From positions 1 through 27,306 of the forward strand of contig JAZKBL010000053.1 of the NCBI GenBank assembly GCA_040388665.1: a stretch of 27,306 nt of DNA. Reading direction: 5' to 3'. The translations under genes and the position numbers were made by a program. The number at the start of each line of letters is the position of its first letter. Position 1 is the stretch's first letter. The notes beneath the pieces are model-generated. The model was not told the DNA's origin, searched no databases, and was given only the letters and a program-made list of their open reading frames with translations. This document shows positions 6,803-14,371 of this stretch, one piece after another. Source of the stretch: DAHVFY01 sp040388665 (GTDB lineage Bacteria; Chlamydiota; Chlamydiia; Chlamydiales; Rhabdochlamydiaceae).

Positions 6803-7172
6803 GTGCGTTGTTATTGTTAACCGGTGCATTTACAGGTTGTTGAGTTTTATTTGACATTGTTTTGCAGCAGAGGATGCCGGCAATTGCTACGATTAAGGCT
6901 ACAACTCCAGTGATTGCAACAGCTCCGAATTCTTTTGGATGCGTTTTTGCAACTTCTGCAGTAGATTTTGCAAGAGAGCCTAGCCAAGCGCCGAATTGTT
7001 TTACTGATGGCCAAATTACGTTTTTGATAAAAGTGCCGATTTTAGAAGCTGCTGCTGAACCGTTATCAACGATCCATCTAGAAGCTGATCCGCCCCATTC
7101 GCCTATTTTTTTACAAGCTTGTCCGCCAAATTGTCCAACAGCATTACATGCATTTGATACAGAATCACACAT
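6789..7172 (-). CDS. Small membrane protein, function unknown
   Basis: A 127-residue protein that I do not recognise. It has a Gly/Ala/Ser-rich, weakly amphipathic N-terminal half (residues 1-80) with several Trp residues spaced in FGGQACKKIGEWGGSASRW and IWPSVKQFGAWLG. One clear hydrophobic helix follows (about 82-103, ending in CC), then a polar Asn/Pro-rich tail. No cleavable signal peptide is seen. Chlamydiae have many small lineage-specific membrane or type III secreted proteins, and this could be one, but that is inference. Expression looks real: GGAGG ribosome site and a well-formed promoter at 7233-7261. Its last 14 bases overlap the end of the convergent UGP3-like gene. Confidence 0.75.
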   Translation of the reverse strand: MCDSVSNACNAVGQFGGQACKKIGEWGGSASRWIVDNGSAAASKIGTFIKNVIWPSVKQFGAWLGSLAKSTAEVAKTHPKEFGAVAITGVVALIVAIAGILCCKTMSNKTQQPVNAPVNNNNAPRRA

Positions 7173-7232
7173 ATTGACCTCCGATTTGTAGTTGTAGGGT
7201 TGTTTTTCCCTAATTTTGTGAAGAAAAGCATG

Positions 7233-7261
7233 AATATAAAAGAATAGGCAATTGGTGTAAA
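7233..7261 (-). promoter_or_regulatory. Promoter of the 127-residue membrane protein gene
   Basis: On the minus strand, -35 TTTACA (7256-7261), 17-bp spacer, -10 TATATT (7233-7238), about 60 nt upstream of the start codon. Good agreement with a sigma-70/sigma-66 promoter. Divergent to the prfB promoter. Confidence 0.65.
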
Positions 7262-7297
7262 GGGAATGTTAAGTTTTTGTAAAATTTTTTTGATGCT

Positions 7298-7326
7298 TTG
7301 ACTTTTTTAAGACTGATACGTAATAA
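7298..7326 (+). promoter_or_regulatory. Promoter of the prfB operon
   Basis: -35 TTGACT (7298-7303), 17-bp spacer, -10 TAATAA (7321-7326), about 35 nt before the prfB ATG. Close to the sigma-70 consensus. Confidence 0.7.
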
Positions 7327-7361
7327 TAACTTCTTAATCTAAATTGACTGAAGGATGTTTT

Positions 7362-8460
7362 ATGTCAGAACAAATGGATCAACGATTAAAAAACTTCGAA
7401 GAAAGACTTTCTCATATGTCGAGGTATCTTTGACCTCGGTCAAAAAGAAAAAGAATTAGAAGAACTTCAACGGCAGATGGAAGAACCAAATTTTTGGGAC
7501 AATCATCAAACTGCGCAAAAAATCATCGGTGAAGCCAATGTGCTCAGAGCTTGGATAGTTCCTTATCACGAACTTAAAGAGCGTTTTTCCAATGTTACAG
7601 CTCTTTACCCAGAAGTGGATGATAGCTGTGATATGGAGCTCATGCACGATCTTGAAAAAGAACTTGAGTTAATTGAAAAATTGCTTGCAGAGCTTGAAAT
7701 TCGTAAGATGCTTTCAGGAGAGCTTGATGCAAGGAATTGTTTTTTAAGTATTAATTCAGGTGCCGGAGGTACTGAAGCTTGTGATTGGGCTCTTATGCTT
7801 GCACGTATGTATGAGAGATGGGCCGCAAAAAGAGGATGGAAAGTCGAAGTTTTGGATACGGTTGATGGAGACGTAGCAGGAGTTAAAAGCATCACGTATA
7901 GAATCTCCGGATCATTTGCTTATGGCTACTGTAAAGCAGAAAAGGGGGTTCACCGCCTTGTGCGCATTTCTCCTTTTGACAGTAACGCAAAACGGCACAC
8001 AAGCTTTGCATCGGTTGATGTAGTTCCTGAGATTGATGATGATATTTTAATCGATATTCGTCCGGAACAGATACGCGTTGACACGTACCGCGCTTCAGGA
8101 GCCGGTGGACAGCACGTGAATAAAACGGATTCTGCAGTGCGTATCACACATCTTTCTTCCGGTATTACCGTCTCTTGTCAAAGTGAAAGAAGCCAAATTC
8201 AAAACCGAGAAACGTGCATGAAAATGCTCCGTGCTAAACTGTATGAAAAAGAAGTGGAAGAGCGCTCTATAAAGTTGCAGGAGATGGGTGGAGAAAAAAA
8301 AGAGATTGCGTGGGGAAGCCAAATCCGTAATTATGTATTCCATCCCTATACGCTTGTCAAAGATGCCAGGACGAAATATGAGGTGGGAGATATTGCTAAG
8401 ATGATGGATGGTGAATTTTTGGATGACTTTATCAATGCATATTTAAAAGAATTTGGATAA
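7362..8460 (+). CDS. prfB: Peptide chain release factor 2, expressed through a +1 frameshift
   Basis: RF2 ends translation at UAA and UGA codons. The gene begins at the ATG at 7362 (MSEQMDQRLKNFEERLSHM), hits an in-frame TGA at 7431-7433, and continues in the +1 frame from GAC at 7432, giving a 365-residue protein, the normal RF2 length. Landmarks: the recognition tripeptide SPF (203-205, in VRISPFDSNAKRHTSFASV) and the catalytic GGQ (248-250, in SGAGGQHVNKTDSAVRITH), nearly the same positions as in E. coli RF2. A gene caller that ignores the frameshift would start at the ATG at 7477. It heads an operon: its stop overlaps or abuts the first GNAT gene, followed by the second and yebC. Confidence 0.97.
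7421..7434 (+). promoter_or_regulatory. Autoregulatory programmed +1 frameshift site of prfB
   Basis: The sequence AGG TAT CTT TGA C has the conserved slippery CTT followed by a UGA stop and C, with an internal Shine-Dalgarno-like AGG shortly before. When RF2 is scarce the UGA is read slowly, the ribosome slips +1 from CUU to UUU, and full RF2 is made. This is the known bacterial RF2 feedback device. Confidence 0.95.
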
Positions 8461-8464
8461 TCTC

Positions 8465-8953
8465 ATGACCGATTATGATTTTCGCTATACAACACTAGAT
8501 GATATGGTCTATTTAAGAGATTGGTTATCGCGCCCAGGAATGCTTCATTGGTTTCCAATGTCAGAAGGAGATGAGCTCGAAAATGCAATTCAGTGCTGGA
8601 TGGGTTTTTGTCGCTATAGTTGCTCTCTTACTGTGACAATCAAAGATCAACCATGTGCTATTGGAACTCTTTTTCTGATGCCTTATCGTAAGGTGGCGCA
8701 TCATTGTCTTTTTAAAATGATTGTGGCTCCTGAATATCAAAGAAAAGGGATAGGCGCAGCTCTTCTTAAAAATTTAAAGCATTTAGCAAAAACGTATTTT
8801 CGTTTGGAGTTGATGCATATTGAAGTTTTTGAAGATAATCCGATGATTTCGTTACTTTTAAAAGGTGGTTTTCGCGAGTTTGCCGTACAGGATAAATTCG
8901 TTAAAGAAGGAGATCGTTACTTTAAAAGACAACTTTTTGAGGCTGATTTATGA
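8465..8953 (+). CDS. GNAT family N-acetyltransferase, copy 1
   Basis: A 162-residue GNAT protein. The acetyl-CoA-binding motif A is IVAPEYQRKGIGAALLKNL (Q/R-x-x-G-x-G/A), followed by the beta-strand/helix LELMHIEVFEDNPMISLLLKGGF typical of the C-terminal part of the fold. It probably acetylates an amino group of a protein or small molecule; the substrate is unknown. The ATG at 8465 lies just after the prfB stop; an ATG at 8453 overlapping prfB by 8 bp is also possible. It is a paralogue of the next gene (both have a W-L-x-x-P-x-x-L/I-x-W-F/Y-P-M block near residue 25), and C. trachomatis has an acetyltransferase gene in the same place next to prfB. Confidence 0.85.
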   Translation: MTDYDFRYTTLDDMVYLRDWLSRPGMLHWFPMSEGDELENAIQCWMGFCRYSCSLTVTIKDQPCAIGTLFLMPYRKVAHHCLFKMIVAPEYQRKGIGAALLKNLKHLAKTYFRLELMHIEVFEDNPMISLLLKGGFREFAVQDKFVKEGDRYFKRQLFEADL

Positions 8954-9447
8954 CGCACTTAAAAGAACTTTCTATTCGCCTGATGGAAGAGGAGGATGCG
9001 TCTTATTTAGCGCGTTGGTTAAACGATCCAGAAATTCTTATTTGGTACCCGATGTGCAACGAGAGAGAGATCGAAGATTCTGTGCGCATATGGCTTGGCT
9101 ACTCTAAACTTAAATCGGCATTTACCGCATTATGGAACAATGAACCTTGCGGTATGGCTGTCATGTACATCCAACCTTTTAAGAAACTTTCTCACCAGTG
9201 TTTATTTGCCATTATCGTTGCTAAAGAGCACCGCAGCAAAGGTGTTGGAAAGGGACTGATTGAGGAAATGATGAAGACCGCAAAAGAGAGTTTTAACATT
9301 GAGGTTTTTCATTTAGAAGTGTATCAGGACAATCCTGCGATCAATCTTTATCGTAGGCTAGGATTTACAGAGTTTGGGTTTCAGGCGCATTTCATTAAAG
9401 AAATGGGGAAATATCGAGGCAAATTTTTCATGCAGAGAGAATTATAA
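8950..9447 (+). CDS. GNAT family N-acetyltransferase, copy 2
   Basis: A 165-residue GNAT protein. Motif A is IIVAKEHRSKGVGKGLIEEM, followed by FHLEVYQDNPAINLYRRLGFTEFG, the classic C-terminal signature (NPAI-LYRRLGF). This copy matches the family consensus better than its neighbour. The start codon overlaps the previous stop (ATGA), so the two genes are translationally coupled. The two proteins share the early block around WLNDPEILIWYPM and a similar length, so a tandem duplication is likely, followed by divergence. Substrate unknown. Confidence 0.88.
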   Translation: MTHLKELSIRLMEEEDASYLARWLNDPEILIWYPMCNEREIEDSVRIWLGYSKLKSAFTALWNNEPCGMAVMYIQPFKKLSHQCLFAIIVAKEHRSKGVGKGLIEEMMKTAKESFNIEVFHLEVYQDNPAINLYRRLGFTEFGFQAHFIKEMGKYRGKFFMQREL

Positions 9448-9462
9448 AAGAAGGATATTGTC

Positions 9463-10179
9463 ATGGCTGGACATAGTAAATGGGCAAATATTAAGCACCG
9501 AAAAGGCCGTGCGGATGCAATTAAGGGAAAGATTTTTTCTCGTCTAACAAAAGAAATTATTAGTGCCGTGAAACAGGGAGGTCCGGATCCCAAGTCAAAT
9601 TCAAGATTACGTCTTGCTATTCAAAAAGCAAAGATCGCAAATCTTCCTGCAGATAATATTGAAAGAAACATCAAGAAAGCGAGCAGTGCAGATCAAGTTG
9701 ATTATGAAGAAATTATGTACGAACTTTATGGTTATGGTGGTGTGGGTATTATTGTAGAGATGATGACGGACAATAAAAATCGTGCAGCTTCGGAAATACG
9801 CATTGCTACCAATAAAAGGAGAGGAACAATCGCAACCCCTGGTGCTGTCGCTTTTAATTTTGATAGGAAAGGGGTGATTCAGGTCCCCAAAGCTGGTGTT
9901 GAAGAAGATGAACTTTTTTTGATGGTTTCCGAGGCTGGGGCTGAAGACTTTGATGTAGAAGAAGAATTTTATATGATAACAACACCTCCTGATAAGCTGT
10001 TTCAGGTAAAAGAAATAATTGACAGGGCGGGTATTAAAACGGAAGTTGTTGAGTTTCAAAGATTGCCAAAAACTTATATAGAATGTAGTCCTGAAGTTAT
10101 AAAAGAAAATATGGCACTTATTGAATGGCTTGAAGGAATTGATGATGTAGATACAGTATTTCATAATATGCAAGAATAA
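9463..10179 (+). CDS. yebC: YebC/PmpR/TACO1 family protein
   Basis: A 238-residue member of the YebC family, with the invariant start MAGHSKWANIKHRKGRADAIKGK, then ITAAVK-like EIISAVKQGGPDPKSNSRLRLAIQKAKIANLPADNIERNIKK, and YELYGYGGVGIIVEMMTDNKNRA. Family members have been described as transcriptional regulators and, like mitochondrial TACO1 and some bacterial YebC proteins, as translation factors that relieve ribosome stalling on proline-rich stretches. Its place as last gene of the prfB operon fits a translation role. Ribosome site AGAAGG precedes the ATG. Same relative place as CT457 in C. trachomatis. Confidence 0.95.
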   Translation: MAGHSKWANIKHRKGRADAIKGKIFSRLTKEIISAVKQGGPDPKSNSRLRLAIQKAKIANLPADNIERNIKKASSADQVDYEEIMYELYGYGGVGIIVEMMTDNKNRAASEIRIATNKRRGTIATPGAVAFNFDRKGVIQVPKAGVEEDELFLMVSEAGAEDFDVEEEFYMITTPPDKLFQVKEIIDRAGIKTEVVEFQRLPKTYIECSPEVIKENMALIEWLEGIDDVDTVFHNMQE

Positions 10180-10262
10180 TATGAAACATTAATAAAAACG
10201 CCTTTTATATTTATTTAAACCTCTGATTAGGTTACACTGATGCGAAAAAATCATGGTTTATT

Positions 10263-11678
10263 ATGGTTTCTTTGCATAATTTCTTTAAGAAAGCTCAAGG
10301 AGAATCTTACTACGATGCTGTCGTAATAGGAAAATCTAGCAAGCTTACTCCAAAACATAATAAAGAAACGTGGAAGGTTTTTTCTACGGCTGTACGTGAA
10401 GCTTGTTCAGAACAAGTGATTAAGCGTGTAGAAAGGCGTTATCATTTCACAATTGATGAAAATCATGAGAAACCTCTTCTTATAAGACATGTTCGTGCTG
10501 TTCAAGCAGTTTTTGTAGATCCTCTCCGTAAAGATCTTTATAAAGAATCCGACACTCTTACAAGAGAGCAGCTTATCGATCTGATTCCTAAAAAGCTGCC
10601 GAAAGAGCAACCTGCCCACAAAATTAAGGGCGGTGTATCCATGTCTTCGATTCGTGAGTTTTTTGTAACAGATCTTGTGCTCATGGATCAGAAGAGACTT
10701 CAGCTTTATGCCGGGATCGAAAAACTCAAAAAGCATGCTTACTTGCAAAGATTATCGATGGCAATCATTTCCCACCCTCTTAAAAAGGGTATGATTATTC
10801 CGGCGCCTGATGGAATGAAAAGAAGGGATTATTATGAGATCGTTCATCTTGGGGGTAAGGAAGGGCTTGAAATTTGTGCATTAGCGCCGATCGCTATAGA
10901 TTCTAAGCTAAAGCCTGTGATTGTCTTTCAGCCAACACAATTATCTTTGGACAAACAAGGCATTTTTACATTGCTTAATGATTTTGAGAAGGATCCTGGC
11001 AGCAGGGGATACATTGCTTCTCGAAAAATCATTAAACAAGTCATGAAGGATTCTCTTTTTTCTAAAGGGGATGTTACGCTAACATCGTATAGCATGGGTG
11101 GCAACCACGCCCAGCGTCTTTTAAAGGATTACCCTGGCCGTTTTAGACGCGTTGTTCTTTTTAACGATTATTCCCCAGGCTCAGATGAGCCTGCAGAAAA
11201 ATACGCATCTATTGTTAATTCTAAAAAATGGACAAAACGCTGCTCTCTTCAGATTTATCGTAATGTTTTCATTAAAAATGGAGTTAGATATGAAGATTTA
11301 ACATCTGGCTTGGGCAAAAAACATGTGGGACATGGTGTCAAAAATTCTCATGTTAAAGTTAAGGTAACAGAGCTTCATTATGAGACAAAAAATACCACCA
11401 TTCAAAGACGTCATATTAAGCGTCTTTTAGATTGCAACCCTAAGAAAAAACATCGAGTAAAGAAAGTTGTTTTTTCTGGAGAGGAAGTTGATAAGCAGCT
11501 TGATAATACAAAGCGTGGTCATAAAATAGGCTTACTTGAAAAGATGAGGAGCTTAGCTGCTTCTTATTTTGTTCATCCATTATTAGATGCTGTTTGGAGC
11601 GCTTGTCAGAAGATTTTGGATCTTGCCATGGTGATTCTTTTTGGCAACGACAAAGATATGCCTTCGAATAAAACTTAA
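10263..11678 (+). CDS. Lineage-specific protein with serine-hydrolase-like nucleophile elbow
   Basis: A 471-residue protein of no named family that I recognise. The middle looks like an alpha/beta hydrolase: strand KPVIVFQPTQ (217-226), then DVTLTSYSMGGNHAQRLL with the elbow SYSMGG (275-280; Ser277 as possible nucleophile), then strand RFRRVVLFNDYSPGS. In the usual GxSxG the first glycine is Ser here. Candidate acid and base residues are Asp302 and His354/His357. The N-terminal 200 residues are basic and unassigned; near the C-terminus there is a hydrophobic stretch (YFVHPLLDAVWSACQKILDLAMVILF) that could be a membrane anchor. No signal peptide. It lies directly after yebC, the place held by the secreted effector gene tarp in C. 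trachomatis, so a host-directed lipase-like role is possible but unproven. Confidence 0.75.
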   Translation: MVSLHNFFKKAQGESYYDAVVIGKSSKLTPKHNKETWKVFSTAVREACSEQVIKRVERRYHFTIDENHEKPLLIRHVRAVQAVFVDPLRKDLYKESDTLTREQLIDLIPKKLPKEQPAHKIKGGVSMSSIREFFVTDLVLMDQKRLQLYAGIEKLKKHAYLQRLSMAIISHPLKKGMIIPAPDGMKRRDYYEIVHLGGKEGLEICALAPIAIDSKLKPVIVFQPTQLSLDKQGIFTLLNDFEKDPGSRGYIASRKIIKQVMKDSLFSKGDVTLTSYSMGGNHAQRLLKDYPGRFRRVVLFNDYSPGSDEPAEKYASIVNSKKWTKRCSLQIYRNVFIKNGVRYEDLTSGLGKKHVGHGVKNSHVKVKVTELHYETKNTTIQRRHIKRLLDCNPKKKHRVKKVVFSGEEVDKQLDNTKRGHKIGLLEKMRSLAASYFVHPLLDAVWSACQKILDLAMVILFGNDKDMPSNKT

Positions 11679-11768
11679 ACATTCTTATGAGGTAAATCAC
11701 GCGTCTTCGAGCCTTAGCTCTTGAAAAAAAAGGGGGAGGAGGGGATCTTGGAGTAAAGAGGTTTGTCT

Positions 11769-13283
11769 ATGCAGGTTTTAGAAACTCCACAATGGGATCC
11801 TAATCACTTAAGTTTAGAAGATCATGCCATATCGGATCTTCTTTCTTATCTTAAAACACACGGATCAGCGCTTCCGTTTAGAGTACGCATGAGGCTCAGA
11901 GATGAGTTTCACAATCTTTTAGCAACAGTCATTCGAGAAGAAAAGATCGATGAAGAGGAGTTTAGGCTTCTTGCAGCACAATTTATTCGTCTTTGGGATC
12001 ATGCTGAAGCGCTTGCGTATCCTGAAGAAAACAGAATTCCTATTTCTTTAACGCAAACAAAGAAAAAGATCCTTGTTTTAATTAGTGAAGGGGGAGGAGG
12101 TCATAAATCGGCGGGCGAATCGTTGCGAGAGATTCTTGGAAGTTTTTATGACGTGCAAGTGATTAATGCAATCGATGAAGTTTTACAGCCCCTGGATTCT
12201 TTAAGCGTGCTTACAAATCGGACACTTTCTGGTGAAGATTTATATAATTTGTTTCTTCAATGGGGATTACATTTTATCACACGTCTTTACGTTTCCATTG
12301 GCAACCTCTACATGCACAAGAATCAGCAAAAAATTGAGGATCTTTTCTGTGAGTACCTCTCAGCTGAAAGAAGGATGCCAGATCTCATTATTTCGACAAT
12401 TCCTGTTGTTAACTGCGGTTTAATACTTGCAGCATATCAAAAAAATATTCCTTTTTTATTGCTGCCCACAGATCTTGATACGAAACTTTGTTTGAACGGC
12501 TTAAAAGAACTAGATCTCAAAGATCATCAATATTTTCGATTAGCGCTGCCTTACGATGATCCGGATGTGCGGATGAAAGTTGTAAAAAATAGCAATCTCA
12601 AAGCAGAACAACTTGCTGTTACAGGATTTCCTGTGAGAAGAGCTTCACAAAAAAAATATACGGCTAAAGAAATTCAGAATTTGCGCAAAAAACATGGAAT
12701 GCTCGAAGGCTACGAAACGATTACCATTGTAGCTGGAGCTCAAGGAGGTGAGATTATTTTTGAACATGCTAAAAATGTTGCAAAAATCAACTCTAAGATC
12801 CGTTTAGAAGCAAATGTTTGTGTTGGTATGAATGAAAGAATTAAGCAAAATATTATCAAATGGTTGCTTCGTAAGGGAGGGGAAGTTCTTTATGTGGATG
12901 CTAAGAGAACGACGATCCAAACAAAGCAAGGCATCATTTTACATGTTCGAGGGTTTATTAAAGAAATTATCGAGATCATGGCATGTTCTAAGCTTCTGAT
13001 TACAAAAACGGGTTCTTGTTCAGTAAATGAGGGGATTTATTTGGGAGTGCCTTTACTTTTAGATAATACGAGACATTCTTCTGCACGCCATTTTTGGTGG
13101 GAGCGTTTTAACATACAATTCATTCAAAAACTTGGTGCTGGCGATGTTTTTACAGACTCTAAACAGTTAAGGGAATTAATCCCTCTATTTTTAGATAAAC
13201 CATCGCGTAGTCCTTTTTCTTGTTTTACACCCCCTGATTTTGCAAAAAATATTTTACGTCTTGTAGCAGACATGATTCAGTAA
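11769..13283 (+). CDS. MGDG-synthase-like glycosyltransferase
   Basis: A 504-residue protein of the GT28/MGDG-synthase type. A helical N-terminal part of about 95 residues precedes ILVLISEGGGGHKSAGESL (glycine/His loop at 108-112), the counterpart of the GGGH motif of plant MGDG synthase and bacterial diacylglycerol glycosyltransferases. Further blocks: PDLIISTIPVVN, FLLLPTDLDTK, VTGFPVRRAS (acceptor side), ITIVAGAQGGEI and the donor-site LLITKTGSCSVNEGIYLGVPLLL. It probably moves a sugar from a UDP-sugar onto a lipid at the membrane. The ATG at 11769 is chosen because AAAGAGG sits 7 nt before it; a TTG at 11763 would be too close. Followed after 11 bp by the LicD-like gene, likely one operon. 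Exact lipid and sugar unknown. Confidence 0.82.
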   Translation: MQVLETPQWDPNHLSLEDHAISDLLSYLKTHGSALPFRVRMRLRDEFHNLLATVIREEKIDEEEFRLLAAQFIRLWDHAEALAYPEENRIPISLTQTKKKILVLISEGGGGHKSAGESLREILGSFYDVQVINAIDEVLQPLDSLSVLTNRTLSGEDLYNLFLQWGLHFITRLYVSIGNLYMHKNQQKIEDLFCEYLSAERRMPDLIISTIPVVNCGLILAAYQKNIPFLLLPTDLDTKLCLNGLKELDLKDHQYFRLALPYDDPDVRMKVVKNSNLKAEQLAVTGFPVRRASQKKYTAKEIQNLRKKHGMLEGYETITIVAGAQGGEIIFEHAKNVAKINSKIRLEANVCVGMNERIKQNIIKWLLRKGGEVLYVDAKRTTIQTKQGIILHVRGFIKEIIEIMACSKLLITKTGSCSVNEGIYLGVPLLLDNTRHSSARHFWWERFNIQFIQKLGAGDVFTDSKQLRELIPLFLDKPSRSPFSCFTPPDFAKNILRLVADMIQ

Positions 13284-13294
13284 AGGTTTTAAAT

Positions 13295-14371
13295 ATGATA
13301 CTTTTAGAAAAATTTTATTTGTGGGTTATTAAGGCAGGCATGCCTGTTGTTTATGGTTATGTTTTTTTATGTGGGAACGTTTTTTTTAATACTGCAGCAG
13401 AAGATGCTACAGGGTTAGAGAAAATAGGCAATCAGTTATTAAGCCCCGTGCAGTATATTTTAGCCGGTAAAGTGGCGAGATCAGAAGATTATGAGCTTAA
13501 GCAACGCTTTAATTACAAACAAGATTTTTTTTGGAAAACAGTTGGCTCCACAATCACTTTACCAGCAAGTGTGGTTTTAGGCACAGTTGTCAAGGGGGCT
13601 GCTTATCTTTTTCCTGAAACAAGAGAACATCATCGCAATATTGTTGCTAAGATCCAGTCAAGAGATGTTTCTTCAAATATAGAGCATTATAAAAATTTAA
13701 AAATTCCTATAGAGGACTTCCAAACAGAGAGTTTTAGATCTTTGCAGTATGAGAGACGCCTTGGCGATGAACATAATTTACGAATAGAAAAAGAAGCTTT
13801 AAAAGAAGTTGTCCGCATTTTTAAAGAGAATAACATCCCTTGCTGGATGGATTGCGGAACGCTTCTTGGCACGTATCGTTATGGAGGAGCGATTCCTTGG
13901 GATAATGATATTGATATCGCCATTTTAGCTCCTGATTTTAATAACGCGAAACACGCTCTTAATGCTCTTAATCCGGAAAAATACCTTGTCGTTGATTGGT
14001 CGGGACGTACACGAGAAGAGACATTTCTTGTTGTATGTATTAAGGAAACAGGAAGCCGCATTGATATTGCGCATTTCGCAATTAATAGTGAAAGCCAAGA
14101 AATCACTCATGTGCTTTCTAATGAAGAAAACATGTTTCTTCCTGAAATATGGAAAAAGATTGAGCGTATTTTTGTTATTCCTACTCCATTTGACGTGGTC
14201 TTCCCCCTTACAAAAGCATCCTTTGATGGGATTGAAGTTTTTGTTCCAAATAAGGTTGAAGAGTATCTAAAAGCGCGCTACGGAGAAGACTTAAGACCTG
14301 CTAAAGTCTTTAATCCTCTCACAGGGCAATACGAAAAAGACCTAAGCCACCCCTATTGGAACAATTTCTAG
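13295..14371 (+). CDS. LicD/fukutin-family nucleotidyltransferase-like protein
   Basis: A 358-residue protein whose core is the LicD signature: CWMDCGTLLGTYRYGGAIPWDNDIDIAIL, with GTLLG at 188-192 and the metal-binding D203-N-D205-I-D207. LicD-type enzymes attach phosphocholine or another phospho-alcohol to glycans or lipids. The N-terminus has hydrophobic stretches (about 8-32 and 84-105), so the enzyme may be membrane-bound. It follows the MGDG-synthase-like gene by 11 bp, suggesting that the pair builds and decorates one glycolipid; this is inference. Its 3' end overlaps the convergent M16 peptidase gene by 4 bp. Confidence 0.82.
   Translation: MILLEKFYLWVIKAGMPVVYGYVFLCGNVFFNTAAEDATGLEKIGNQLLSPVQYILAGKVARSEDYELKQRFNYKQDFFWKTVGSTITLPASVVLGTVVKGAAYLFPETREHHRNIVAKIQSRDVSSNIEHYKNLKIPIEDFQTESFRSLQYERRLGDEHNLRIEKEALKEVVRIFKENNIPCWMDCGTLLGTYRYGGAIPWDNDIDIAILAPDFNNAKHALNALNPEKYLVVDWSGRTREETFLVVCIKETGSRIDIAHFAINSESQEITHVLSNEENMFLPEIWKKIERIFVIPTPFDVVFPLTKASFDGIEVFVPNKVEEYLKARYGEDLRPAKVFNPLTGQYEKDLSHPYWNNF

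Noticed and set aside
9607..10173. 188-codon minus-strand frame opposite yebC
   Set aside because: Composition is a mirror of yebC codons with no recognisable domain or ribosome site.
10218..10238. AACCT/AGGTT mini-hairpin and TACACT as promoter of the gene at 10263
   Set aside because: The -10-like box has no adequate -35 and the stem is too short to support; left uncalled.
11679..11768. Small hairpin GAGC-CTTA-GCTC before the MGDG-synthase-like gene as a terminator
   Set aside because: The stem is only 4-5 bp and no T run follows.
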